The notes below the pieces were generated by a model. The model was not told the DNA's origin, ran no database searches, and was given only the letters and a program-made list of their open reading frames with translations. Of a stretch of DNA of 31,812 nt, positions 1-8,071 are shown in pieces. Location of the stretch: positions 1-31,812 of the forward strand of contig JAZRJT010000084.1 in NCBI GenBank assembly GCA_045645905.1. Reading direction: 5' to 3'. Position 1 is the stretch's first letter. Each line of letters starts with the position of its first letter. Source of the stretch: SIG440 sp045645905 (GTDB taxonomy: Bacteria > Bacillota > Clostridia > Monoglobales > Monoglobaceae). A program made the translations under genes and the position numbers.

Positions 1-74
1 AATTAAAGAAAATTTGTAACAAATGAATTACAATTCCCCTGCATATCGGACTGGATTTGAACCTGCGAGAATTA

Positions 75-223
75 TGGGGACGTGCCTAAAATTGTACATT
101 ATAATTGAATAACCTTTCTTCAAAATGTGCAAAAACAGGCACGTCCCCAAACTGTTCCAAAATGTGCAAAAACAGGCACGTCCCCAAACTGTTCCGTCCC
201 CAAACTGTTCGCCCAAACTGTTC
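75..223. repeat. 37-bp tandem repeat with truncated copies and an inverted copy
   Basis: Two identical 37-bp units lie head to tail at 121-157 and 158-194. They are followed by 16 bp of the unit's 3' end (195-210) and 13 bp that match its last 12 bp plus one base (211-223). Each full unit holds AGGCACGTCCCCA, and the reverse complement of that word occurs at 75-87, so the block can fold back on itself. Words of this kind (GGGGACGTGCCT, GTGCAAAAACAGG) resemble the palindromic repeats mobilised by REP-associated IS200-like (Y1) transposases in Clostridia; that link is from memory and no transposase is visible here. No gene is supported in bases 1-452; apart from this block and the terminator at 408-450 I see nothing there. 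Confidence 0.8.
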
Positions 224-407
224 TAAGTTGTTGACAAGATGCAATTAAGCTTTGTATATGACTATTTGTACCTAAACGAGTTGATTGATTTTATATAGGT
301 TTAACCCGTTTAGTTGGCAAATGTATGCAAAACACGTTATAAAGCTAAAAAACAAGATTTATTTGTAGGCAAAATATACACTAAATTGTATAATTATAAA
401 AGTTTAG

Positions 408-450
408 AGAAAAAAATTAACCACCGAAAACGAATATGTTTTCGGTGGTT
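408..450 (-). terminator. Intrinsic terminator of the tRNA-Arg gene
   Basis: Stem CCACCGAAAAC (421-431) pairs perfectly with GTTTTCGGTGG (438-448) around a 6-nt loop. On the minus strand it is followed by TTAATTTTTTT, and it begins directly after the encoded CCA of the tRNA. Confidence 0.9.
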
Positions 451-452
451 TT

Positions 453-529
453 TGGCGTCCCAGATAGGAATCGAACCTACGGCGTTTCGCTTAGGAGGCG
501 AACCCTCTATCCTACTGAGGTACTGGGAC
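453..529 (-). tRNA. tRNA-Arg (anticodon CCT)
   Basis: The minus strand folds as a full cloverleaf. The acceptor stem GTCCCAG (523-529) pairs with CTGGGAC (457-463). The anticodon stem TTCGC/GCGAA encloses the loop CTCCTAA, whose anticodon CCT (493-495) reads AGG. The T arm contains GTAGG-TTCGATT-CCTAT. The discriminator is G at 456 and the 3' CCA is encoded (453-455), which is usual for Firmicutes. The gene stands alone with its own terminator. No convincing sigma-A promoter was found between it and hemW. Confidence 0.97.
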
Positions 530-559
530 ATGTATAAATATTAACTTTAATTGAATATC

Positions 560-590
560 AGGCGAACGCTGTATCTTCCGCTTAGGAGGG
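560..590. other. Rearranged tRNA-Arg-like remnant
   Basis: Bases 560-579 match 496-515 of the neighbouring tRNA-Arg at 16 of 20 positions, and 579-589 repeat the anticodon-arm word CGCTTAGGAGG (488-498) exactly. The two blocks are in swapped order compared with the tRNA, and no intact cloverleaf forms. It may be a decayed tRNA copy or a recombination scar; chance similarity among tRNA arms cannot be excluded. Confidence 0.35.
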
Positions 591-633
591 GCTTGTATTT
601 TATGAGCAAAGCGAATAACAAGGTTCGCTCAGC

Positions 634-724
634 CGTCAAAATCTTTGATTTTGTTAACGGTGTGTGGTTCTTATATCCATTTAACTATGTAGGCATATTT
701 AATTACATAATGAGTATACCACAC
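634..724. repeat. Inverted repeats between tRNA-Arg and hemW
   Basis: AAAATC and GATTTT flank a 3-nt loop within 639-653. GTGTGGT (662-668) and ACCACAC (718-724) are perfect inverted repeats enclosing a second pair, TATGTA and TACATA. Neither structure is followed by a clear U tract, so neither is a standard hemW terminator. This 220-bp gap holds no supported gene. Confidence 0.4.
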
Positions 725-749
725 TGATTTTAATTCCGCAAGTAAAATT

Positions 750-1868
750 TTAAACAAAATCTGCAAGTATTATATTGCTGACAAAAAAGCCTTTATCCGA
801 AAAGCAAATTTGTCCGTTTTGTCTGATTAAAAATTCCGTCTTTGTGTATTTGTCTATTTGTTCCCCAAAAACTTCATCAATGTTCAAATAAAATCTGTCT
901 TTAAACTCTTTTTCTGATATTCCGTTTTCAAGACGCAGGCCCAAAAACACAAATTCGCTCATTTTGTCAAAGTCGGATATATCTTCACGATAAACCTCCG
1001 CACTATTTTGCTCTTTTATACTCTCAATATATTCTTCTATATCCAGTACATTTGAGAATCTGACACCATCAGCGCAGGAAAATGCTCCTGCACCAACGCC
1101 AATAAAATCATTGTACTTCCAATATTTCAAATTATGACGTGATTCAAATCCCACTTTTGCAAAATTTGAAATTTCATAGCGTCCATATCCTTTATCACAT
1201 AAATACTGCACCGCCTGCTGATACATATCGGCAACTAAATCATCGTCAGGCAGATTCAGCTTTTTAGAGGCAAATGGCGTACCATCTTCAATCTTCAATG
1301 CGTATGCCGAAATATGCTCGGGGTTAAACTGAACTGCACTTCTCAAAGTTTCTGTCCAATTATCCATTGTCTGTTCAGGCAGACCATACATCAGGTCAAG
1401 GGAAATATTATTAAATCCTGCCCTGCGGGCATTATGAAAACATTTATCAAAATCTTCAACCGTATGAATTCTGCCCAACGCCTTTAAGCAACCATTATCT
1501 GCCGACTGTAGGCCTATACTCAAACGATTTATCCCGCCGTCATACAATTTGCACAATCCGTTAAAATCAATTGTCCCCGGATTACACTCTGTAGTAATTT
1601 CTATATTCGAACAATGTTCAAAATTATTTTTAATTGTATAAATTGTTCTGCAAATGTATTTTGCATCAACAGAAGTTGGTGTTCCTCCTCCAAAATATAT
1701 GGTATCAACTGCACCCATATATTTTTTTGCCATCAATTCAATTTCGTTATTCAATGCATCAAAATAGGGCTCTATCAATCCTTCTTTCCCTGCGTAGGAA
1801 TTGAAATCACAGTATCCGCACTTTGATTTACAAAAAGGAATATGAATATAGAGCCCTAAGGTTTTCAT
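750..1868 (-). CDS. hemW: HemW-like radical SAM heme chaperone
   Basis: The 372-residue protein begins with the HemW-type motif C13-x3-C17-x2-C20 in the context IHIPFCKSKCGYCDF, which binds the radical SAM 4Fe-4S cluster. A GGGTPT SAM-binding motif follows near residue 60. The length matches the family (about 375-400). It lacks the fourth cysteine next to the cluster motif that marks true oxygen-independent coproporphyrinogen oxidase HemN, so HemW (heme trafficking or insertion) is preferred over a heme biosynthesis enzyme. The start is an ATG 8 bases after GGAGA. It is last in the galE-lepA-hemW unit, 17 bp after lepA, and the lepA-hemW pair is conserved in Firmicutes. No clear terminator follows. 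Older annotations call this family hemN. Confidence 0.93.
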   Translation of the reverse strand: MKTLGLYIHIPFCKSKCGYCDFNSYAGKEGLIEPYFDALNNEIELMAKKYMGAVDTIYFGGGTPTSVDAKYICRTIYTIKNNFEHCSNIEITTECNPGTIDFNGLCKLYDGGINRLSIGLQSADNGCLKALGRIHTVEDFDKCFHNARRAGFNNISLDLMYGLPEQTMDNWTETLRSAVQFNPEHISAYALKIEDGTPFASKKLNLPDDDLVADMYQQAVQYLCDKGYGRYEISNFAKVGFESRHNLKYWKYNDFIGVGAGAFSCADGVRFSNVLDIEEYIESIKEQNSAEVYREDISDFDKMSEFVFLGLRLENGISEKEFKDRFYLNIDEVFGEQIDKYTKTEFLIRQNGQICFSDKGFFVSNIILADFV

Positions 1869-1885
1869 TAAATTTTCTCCAATCT

Positions 1886-3691
1886 TTAATCCAACTTTAA
1901 CACCGACATAAACGCCTCCTGCGGGACTTCAACCGAGCCAACCTGACGCATGCGTTTTTTACCTTCCTTCTGTTTTTCAAGCAGTTTCTTTTTTCGGGTA
2001 ATGTCACCACCATAACACTTTGCAAGAACGTCCTTGCGCATTGCACGGACGGTTTCACGCGCAATAATTTTGCTGCCGATTGCCGCCTGAATGGGAATTT
2101 CAAAAAGCTGACGCGGAATTGAGTCCTTAAGCTTTTCAGCAATACGTCTGCCGCGGGCATACGCACTGTCTTTGTGAACAATAAACGACAAAGCATCAAC
2201 CATATCACCATTAAGCAGAATATCCAGCTTCACCAGTTCAGACTTCTGATAGTTTTTCATTTCATAGTCAAACGAAGCATAGCCTCTTGTTCTTGATTTA
2301 AGTGCATCAAAGAAATCATAGATAATTTCATTAAGCGGAAGCTCATACTGCAAGGTTACACGATTCTGGTCAAGATAGGTCATATCAATGTACGTGCCCC
2401 TGCGCTCCTGACAAAGCTCCATTATACTGCCGACAAATTCTTTTGGAGTCATTATGTTTGCTGCAACAATAGGCTCGGTCATATGGTCAATTTCCTGAGG
2501 TTCAGGCAAATTTGTGGGGTTTGATATTGTCACCATAGTTCCGTCGGTTTTAAATACCTGATATTCAACCGAAGGTGCTGTAGTAACCAAATCAAGATTA
2601 TATTCGCGCTCTAGGCGCTCCTGAATGATTTCCATATGAAGAAGACCCAAAAATCCGCATCGGAAACCAAAGCCCAGCGCAACCGATGTTTCAGCATCAA
2701 ACTGAAGTGCCGCATCGTTAAGCTGAAGTTTTTCAAGGGCATCACGAAGGTCGTTGTATCTTGCACCGTCGGCAGGATACACACCCGAGTATACCATTGG
2801 CTGAACGTCCTTGTAGCCGGGAAGAGCTTCAGACGCACTTTTTTCAACAGTTGTTACCGTATCACCCACACGTACATCGCGAACATTTTTAATGCTTGCC
2901 GCAATATATCCAACCTCACCTGCCTTAATTTCCTTGGCAGAAAGCATACCCATAGGATTAAGATATCCAACCTCAACAACATCAAAGGTACTGCCGGTTG
3001 CCATCATCTTAATAAGGTCGCCCGTTTTCACCTTACCATCCATAACACGAACGTACGCAATTACGCCCTTATAGCTGTCATAATATGAGTCAAATATCAG
3101 TGCTTTAAGAGGTGCGCTCTCGTCGCCCTTTGGGGCAGGAACAGCCTCAACTATCCTTTCAAGAACAGAATCAATATTTATACCGTTTTTTGCAGAAATG
3201 CACGGAGCATTTTGAGCCTCTATGCCAATAACATCCTCAATCTCTTGCTTTACAACATCCGGTTGGGCGGATGGAAGGTCAATTTTATTGATAACAGGCA
3301 CAAGTTCAAGGTCGTGTTCAAGGGCAAGATAGGTATTACCTAAAGTCTGTGCTTCAATTCCCTGAGCGGCATCAACTATTAAAACTGCGCCCTCGCAAGC
3401 GGCAAGACTGCGTGAAACCTCATAGTTGAAGTCAACGTGTCCGGGAGTGTCAATCAGATTGAGAACATACTGCTGACCATCCTTGGCAGAGTATAAAAGA
3501 CGTACTGCCCGGGCTTTGATAGTAATACCTCTCTCCTTTTCAAGCTCCATATTATCAAGAACCTGGTCTTGCATTTCACGATTGGTGAGAGCTCCCGTCA
3601 ATTCAAGAAGACGATCAGCCAGAGTTGACTTTCCGTGGTCAATATGTGCAATAATTGAAAAATTGCGTATGTTGCTTTGGTATTCGTTCAT
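1886..3691 (-). CDS. lepA: Elongation factor 4 (LepA), back-translocating GTPase
   Basis: The product is a 601-residue translational GTPase that acts on stalled ribosomes, the usual LepA length. The GTPase motifs are AHIDHGKST (P-loop), DTPGH (G3) and NKIDLPSA (G4), followed by EF-G-like domains and the LepA C-terminal domain with the basic tail ITRKKKLLEKQKEGKKRMR. The chosen ATG gives MNEYQSNIRNFSIIAHID and has AAGGAG (3697-3702 on the minus strand) 5 bases upstream; a start five codons earlier would contain this ribosome binding site. It lies 41 bp after galE and 17 bp before hemW, so the three genes are probably cotranscribed. Confidence 0.97.
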   Translation of the reverse strand: MNEYQSNIRNFSIIAHIDHGKSTLADRLLELTGALTNREMQDQVLDNMELEKERGITIKARAVRLLYSAKDGQQYVLNLIDTPGHVDFNYEVSRSLAACEGAVLIVDAAQGIEAQTLGNTYLALEHDLELVPVINKIDLPSAQPDVVKQEIEDVIGIEAQNAPCISAKNGINIDSVLERIVEAVPAPKGDESAPLKALIFDSYYDSYKGVIAYVRVMDGKVKTGDLIKMMATGSTFDVVEVGYLNPMGMLSAKEIKAGEVGYIAASIKNVRDVRVGDTVTTVEKSASEALPGYKDVQPMVYSGVYPADGARYNDLRDALEKLQLNDAALQFDAETSVALGFGFRCGFLGLLHMEIIQERLEREYNLDLVTTAPSVEYQVFKTDGTMVTISNPTNLPEPQEIDHMTEPIVAANIMTPKEFVGSIMELCQERRGTYIDMTYLDQNRVTLQYELPLNEIIYDFFDALKSRTRGYASFDYEMKNYQKSELVKLDILLNGDMVDALSFIVHKDSAYARGRRIAEKLKDSIPRQLFEIPIQAAIGSKIIARETVRAMRKDVLAKCYGGDITRKKKLLEKQKEGKKRMRQVGSVEVPQEAFMSVLKLD

Positions 3692-3732
3692 TGAAACTCC
3701 TTCCACCGCGGTGAGCGGTTCTTCTGTCCTGT

Positions 3733-4746
3733 TTAAGCGTTGTATCCGTTGGGGTTATTCTGTTGCCATCTCCAGGTGTCGGCACACATATCTTCTAAAT
3801 TCTTTTTTGCCACAAAACCAATTTCTTCCTTAGCCTTCTGGGGGTCTGCATAGCAAGCATCAATATCCCCGGGGCGTCTTGCCTCGATTTTGTAATCAAG
3901 TTCCTTGCCGCAAGCCTTTCCAAATGCCTTTATCATATCAAGCACGCTGTAGCCGTGGCCTGTGCCCAGGTTGTATGTAACAACACCAACATGGTTTTCA
4001 ATCTTTTTAAGTGCACACAGGTGACCGTCTGCAAGGTCAATAACGTGGATATAATCACGAACACCTGTACCGTCGGGAGTGTCGTAATCGTTTCCGAATA
4101 CGTGAACATAATCACGCTTGCCCACTGCAACCTGTGAAATGTAGGGCATAAGGTTGTTGGGTATACCACGGGGGTCTTCACCGATAAGGCCGCTTTCGTG
4201 AGCACCAACCGGATTGAAATAACGAAGAATTGCAATATCCCATTCACTGTCCGCAACAGCAAGGTCACGAAGAATTTCTTCTATCATAAGTTTAGTTCTT
4301 CCATAAGGATTTGTACATGAAAGCGGGAAATCCTCGCAAATCGGCACAGTATGGGGCTTTCCGTAAACGGTTGCTGAAGAACTGAAGACCAGCTTTTTAA
4401 CCCCGTAAAGTCTCATAAGCTCGCAAAGATTAATTGTGCTGTAAAGGTTGTTGTGATAATACGCCAACGGCATTGCCACAGATTCACCAACAGCTTTAAG
4501 TCCTGCAAAGTGAATAACTGCATCAAACTTGTTTTCTTTGAAAACAAGTTCAAATTCGTCCTTATCCACCATATCTATCTTATAAAATTTTAAGTCCTTG
4601 CCTGTAATTTTTTTAACACGTTTTAAGGATTCTTCGCTGCTGTTTGAAAGATTATCAACAACAGTAACCTCATAGCCTGCATTAAGGAGCTGAACACAAG
4701 TGTGGCTTCCGATATATCCTGCACCGCCTGTAACCAAAATATGCAT
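3733..4746 (-). CDS. galE: UDP-glucose 4-epimerase
   Basis: This extended short-chain dehydrogenase interconverts UDP-glucose and UDP-galactose for galactose use and surface glycan synthesis. The NAD-binding GGAGYIG is at residues 7-13, the catalytic serine lies in SSS 122-124 and the YxxxK pair is Y148/K152 (NPYGRTK). The length, 337 aa, is typical. The ATG 20 codons inside the longest frame is chosen because GGAGGT sits 6 bases before it and the residues upstream are not family-like. It is the first gene of its unit, with a good promoter at 4797-4825. Its place in front of lepA-hemW is unusual. Confidence 0.96.
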   Translation of the reverse strand: MHILVTGGAGYIGSHTCVQLLNAGYEVTVVDNLSNSSEESLKRVKKITGKDLKFYKIDMVDKDEFELVFKENKFDAVIHFAGLKAVGESVAMPLAYYHNNLYSTINLCELMRLYGVKKLVFSSSATVYGKPHTVPICEDFPLSCTNPYGRTKLMIEEILRDLAVADSEWDIAILRYFNPVGAHESGLIGEDPRGIPNNLMPYISQVAVGKRDYVHVFGNDYDTPDGTGVRDYIHVIDLADGHLCALKKIENHVGVVTYNLGTGHGYSVLDMIKAFGKACGKELDYKIEARRPGDIDACYADPQKAKEEIGFVAKKNLEDMCADTWRWQQNNPNGYNA

Positions 4747-4796
4747 TAAATTACCTCCATTCTGCCAACATTTTGACAGACTTATTTTGATATTAT

Positions 4797-4825
4797 ATTT
4801 TATCATAGTTTTTCCGATTTTTCAA
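4797..4825 (-). promoter_or_regulatory. Sigma-A promoter of galE-lepA-hemW
   Basis: TTGAAA (-35) and TAAAAT (-10) are separated by 17 bp, with a TG extension one base before the -10. The ATG of galE lies about 50 bp downstream. Confidence 0.75.
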
Positions 4826-4854
4826 GTGTTTTAATATACAATTTAAAAAGCATG

Positions 4855-4895
4855 TAAATACACTAAGAGGACGGAAATTCCGCCCCCTTGTGTGT
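4855..4895 (-). terminator. Probable rpoD terminator
   Basis: AAGAGGACGG (4865-4874) pairs with CCGCCCCCTT (4880-4889), with two G-U pairs on the minus-strand RNA, and is extended by ACAC/GTGT. The sequence after it (AGTGTATTTAC) is only moderately U-rich, so termination may be weak. Confidence 0.5.
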
Positions 4896-4907
4896 TTATT
4901 TAAATAA

Positions 4908-6050
4908 TTATTCAAGATAATCCTTAAGTTTTTTGCTACGGCTTGGATGTCTTAACTTGCGAAGAGCTTTTGCCTCAATCTGACGAATTCTCTCACGAGT
5001 TACATTAAACTCCTTACCAACCTCTTCAAGTGTCCTTGCCCTGCCATTGTCAAGACCAAAGCGAAGTCGAAGAACCTTTTCCTCTCTGGGAGTAAGTGTA
5101 CCGAGAACATCAACAAGCTGTTCTTTAAGCAATCTGAAGGTTGCCGCATCCTGAGGTGCGGGAGTTTCGTTGTCCTGAATGAAATCCTGCAGCGAACTAT
5201 CCTCTTCTTCACCGATTGGAGTTTCCAACGATACGGGCTCCTGTGCAATTTTCATAATTTCGCCAACCTTGTCAATAGGCATATTAAGTTCTTTAGCAAC
5301 TTCCTCAGGAAGCGGGTCACGTCCCAATTCCTGCACAAGCTGACGGGTTACACGTATAAATTTATTTATTGTTTCAACCATATGAACGGGAATTCTTATT
5401 GTTCGTGCCTGGTCGGCAATAGCACGGGTAATAGCCTGTCTTATCCACCAGGTAGCATAAGTACTGAATTTATAACCCTTTGTATAGTCAAACTTTTCAA
5501 CCGCCTTAATAAGACCAAGGTTTCCTTCCTGAATCAAGTCAAGAAACAACATTCCGCGACCGACATATCTTTTTGCTATACTTACCACAAGACGAAGGTT
5601 TGCCTCGGCAAGACGGTGTTTTGCATCAAGGTCACCTTCTGACATCTTCTGTGCAAGGTCGGCCTCTTCCTGACCTGAAAGCAGCGGCACCTTACCGATT
5701 TCCTTAAGGTACATACGAACAGGGTCATCAATACTAACACTGTCAGGAACTGACAAGTCGGCAAGTTCGTCCTCAGTGATTTCAAAATCATCGTCAGGTT
5801 CTTCCAACTCCGGAATTTCATCGCCGAAATTACCTACGATTTCAATACCTTGTTTTTCGATAAAATCATAGATTCTTTCAATCTGGTCGGGGTCCATTTC
5901 AACGGCTTCAAGCTTGGAAGAAATATCACCCATTGTAAGCTCGCCTTGCTTTTTCCCAAGCTCTATAAGCTCCTGAACTGCCTGCTTTTGAAGTTCTTTT
6001 GAAACCATCTTCTTTGTTTCTTCTGCCTTTTCGGTATTTTTGTTGCTCAT
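4908..6050 (-). CDS. rpoD: Primary sigma factor SigA/RpoD
   Basis: The product is the 380-residue housekeeping sigma factor. Region 1.2 is near VSIDDPVRMYLKEIG. Regions 2.3-2.4 are YTKGYKFSTYATWWIRQAI, which melts and reads the -10 element. Region 3 follows, and region 4.2 has the helix-turn-helix NVTRERIRQIEAKALRKLR, which reads the -35. Length and content match Bacillus/Clostridium SigA, with a short acidic region 1.1. It starts 15 bp after the dnaG stop, as in the classical macromolecular synthesis operon. The ribosome binding site is modest (AGAAAGG about 12 bases upstream). Promoters found in this window fit its expected specificity. Confidence 0.98.
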   Translation of the reverse strand: MSNKNTEKAEETKKMVSKELQKQAVQELIELGKKQGELTMGDISSKLEAVEMDPDQIERIYDFIEKQGIEIVGNFGDEIPELEEPDDDFEITEDELADLSVPDSVSIDDPVRMYLKEIGKVPLLSGQEEADLAQKMSEGDLDAKHRLAEANLRLVVSIAKRYVGRGMLFLDLIQEGNLGLIKAVEKFDYTKGYKFSTYATWWIRQAITRAIADQARTIRIPVHMVETINKFIRVTRQLVQELGRDPLPEEVAKELNMPIDKVGEIMKIAQEPVSLETPIGEEEDSSLQDFIQDNETPAPQDAATFRLLKEQLVDVLGTLTPREEKVLRLRFGLDNGRARTLEEVGKEFNVTRERIRQIEAKALRKLRHPSRSKKLKDYLE

Positions 6051-6065
6051 CTTCTCTTCGCCTTT

Positions 6066-7853
6066 CTACTTTTTTTCCTTTTTTAGTCTGTCCATTATCT
6101 CCTGCAGTCTTGCAGCATCTCCACACTTGGCAGTAGCCGCATCTGCCTTTTTTGTTTTATAATCAAGAACAATCCTGAGAGGCATTTTTACCGCCTCGAC
6201 CTTGTTGTCAACATTTTTATCATCCGAAAGGATTTCGGATACCGCCCCTAAATCACCTTCATCAAACTGCGATATAACGGTTATGGGGTTTAGCCTGTCA
6301 CCATTGCTTAAAGTGTCAAATATTATTTTAGCCAATCTTTGGTGCAAGCCCTCTGAAAAATCTTCGGGGCACAGCTTGTCTTTTATATCCTTAAAAATTT
6401 CCTTTTCACAAATCAGGTTAAGCAAGAGCTTTTCAGCATTGTAAAGCCGCATCTTGTCAAGGTCTGACCGTCCGCCTGTCCGTGTTTCAAAATCACGTTT
6501 TTCCTGACGAATCTCTCGGTTCCTGTCAATTGTTTTCTTTTTTCGCAAATAATCTTCTACCTGTGCCTGAATACTTTCGGACGAGATATCAATGCTGCGT
6601 GCACATCTTTTTATATAAACCTCACGCTCCACATCATTTTTTATCCCTGCCATAACCTTCGCAAGCTGTTCAACAAACTCTATCTTTGCAACAGGGTCCT
6701 CAAGATTAAATTTTTTCTCGATTCCGTGGACTTTATACTCGATAAAGCTTTCGGCATTTTCTACCAAAAGCTGAAACATCTCAGCCCCTTTAACCTTGAT
6801 ATATTCATCCGGATCTTTGCCGTCGGTTATTTTTAAGACCTTGGTCTTTACATCTGCTTCACGGAGGATTTCACCTGCACGGTCGGTTGCCTTTTGTCCG
6901 GCTTCGTCGGCATCATAGCACAGCACAACCTTATCGGCATACCGCTTTATCAGTTCTGCTTGTTCGGGCGTAAATGCAGTACCCAAAGATGCAACCGCAT
7001 TGTCAAATCCATTTTGATGAAGGGATATAACGTCCATATAGCCCTCCATTGCCAAAATCTGACCCGCCTTAGAGTTTTTTGCCTTGTTCATTGCAAACAG
7101 GTTTTCTTTTTTCTTGAAAATTAATGTTTCGGGAGAATTGAGATACTTTGGAGCATTTTCCTTATCCTTTAGAATTCTGCCGCCAAAGCCAATTACATTC
7201 CCACGCAAATCAACTATAGGAAACATCACTCTGTCACGAAACTTATCAAAATATGTGCCGTTGTCACGTTTCACAGCAAGACCCACCTCGACAAGCTCTT
7301 CATCGGAATAGCCCTTGGTTTTCATAAAATCAATCAGCATTGACCATGAATCAGGAGCATATCCCAAACCGAAACTCTTTATTGTGGAGTTAAGAAGCTT
7401 TCTGTCCTTGAGATAATCAAGCGCATGCTTGTTCTCAGGGGCAATCAGTTGGTTAAAGAAGAACCTTGCCGCCTCGGCATTCATTTCATACATCCGCTTT
7501 TTCTTATCGTGTATCTGTGCTGCACGGTTTCTCTCTGCTACACTGCGATAATCCGGAACCGGAACTCCTGCACGTTCTGCCAGAAGCTTTACCGCTTCCA
7601 TAAAATCAAGGTTTTCTTTTGCCATTATAAAGTTAATGACAGTTCCCCCGGCACCGCAACCAAAGCAATGAAACAACTGCTTGTCCGGCGATACCGAAAA
7701 TGACGGTGTCTTTTTATCATTGTGCAAAGGACAAAGAGCCTGAAAACGATTGCCCACGCGTTTAAGGGTCACATAATGCGAAATAAGGTCAACAATATCA
7801 TTTTTTTGCACAACCTCGTCAATAAAATCCTGAAAGTCTACCGACTGTTTCAA
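6066..7853 (-). CDS. dnaG: DNA primase
   Basis: The 595-residue primase makes RNA primers at the replication fork. The N-terminal zinc motif is C41-x2-H44-x18-C63-x2-C66 (CHC2). The TOPRIM domain carries AMEGYMDVI and the metal-binding LCYDADEAGQKA, and a C-terminal DnaB-interacting region follows. The start codon is TTG (7851-7853), preceded by GAGGTGG at 7 bases. No ATG lies nearby, and family alignment favours MKQSVDFQDFIDEV as the N terminus. The TTG may keep primase scarce relative to the sigma factor encoded 15 bp downstream. Upstream is dgt, separated by a 218-bp hairpin-rich gap. Confidence 0.97.
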   Translation of the reverse strand: MKQSVDFQDFIDEVVQKNDIVDLISHYVTLKRVGNRFQALCPLHNDKKTPSFSVSPDKQLFHCFGCGAGGTVINFIMAKENLDFMEAVKLLAERAGVPVPDYRSVAERNRAAQIHDKKKRMYEMNAEAARFFFNQLIAPENKHALDYLKDRKLLNSTIKSFGLGYAPDSWSMLIDFMKTKGYSDEELVEVGLAVKRDNGTYFDKFRDRVMFPIVDLRGNVIGFGGRILKDKENAPKYLNSPETLIFKKKENLFAMNKAKNSKAGQILAMEGYMDVISLHQNGFDNAVASLGTAFTPEQAELIKRYADKVVLCYDADEAGQKATDRAGEILREADVKTKVLKITDGKDPDEYIKVKGAEMFQLLVENAESFIEYKVHGIEKKFNLEDPVAKIEFVEQLAKVMAGIKNDVEREVYIKRCARSIDISSESIQAQVEDYLRKKKTIDRNREIRQEKRDFETRTGGRSDLDKMRLYNAEKLLLNLICEKEIFKDIKDKLCPEDFSEGLHQRLAKIIFDTLSNGDRLNPITVISQFDEGDLGAVSEILSDDKNVDNKVEAVKMPLRIVLDYKTKKADAATAKCGDAARLQEIMDRLKKEKK

Positions 7854-7916
7854 ACTCTCACCACCTCGTATATTTCTTTAATTCGACAAAAAGTTGCCGT
7901 CTCCTTTATTATTTTT

Positions 7917-7971
7917 AAAAAAGCTCCTTTGACGCTCGCCTACGGCGAGCAGAAAAGGATACAGCTTTTTT
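7917..7971. terminator. Long GC-rich hairpin, possible bidirectional terminator
   Basis: The inner stem GCTCGCC (7934-7940) pairs with GGCGAGC (7944-7950) around TAC. Outer arms AAAAAAGCT and AGCTTTTTT close the structure, so a T tract follows on either strand. On the minus strand it lies between dgt and dnaG, upstream of the dnaG ribosome binding site. Confidence 0.55.
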
Positions 7972-7972
7972 C

Positions 7973-8067
7973 GTCCATGTGCATTTCTGCCAACGGCAGA
8001 AAATATCGCACGGACAATTAAATTTTGTTTTTATATAATTGGAAATACGTAATTTCCTATTATATAA
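7973..8067. repeat. Two further hairpins downstream of dgt
   Basis: TTTCTGCC (7984-7991) and GGCAGAAA (7995-8002) form a perfect 8-bp stem, nested in GTCC/GGAC and GTGC/GCAC outer pairs (7973-8015). TTATATAAT-T-GGAAAT (8031-8046) and ATTTCC-T-ATTATATAA (8052-8067) form a 15-bp stem with one T-T mismatch, starting 5 bp after the dgt stop codon. Neither has a proper U tract. Confidence 0.6.
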
Positions 8068-8071
8068 AATA

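Noticed and set aside
45..66. T-arm-like word of a tRNA (TTTGAACCTGCG)
   Set aside because: The flanking bases do not complete a T stem, and no anticodon or acceptor arms are found.
28..216. Open frame of 62 codons on the minus strand
   Set aside because: It is made mostly of the 37-bp repeat read through, with no family-like sequence.
121..223. CRISPR-like tandem repeats
   Set aside because: Units abut with no spacers and shrink at one side; no cas genes are present.
314..544. Open frame of 76 codons on the plus strand
   Set aside because: It runs through the tRNA-Arg gene and its terminator on the opposite strand and has no ribosome binding site.
2636..3088. 150-codon open frame on the plus strand within lepA
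   Set aside because: It is a shadow of the well-conserved lepA gene with no ribosome binding site or family-like sequence.
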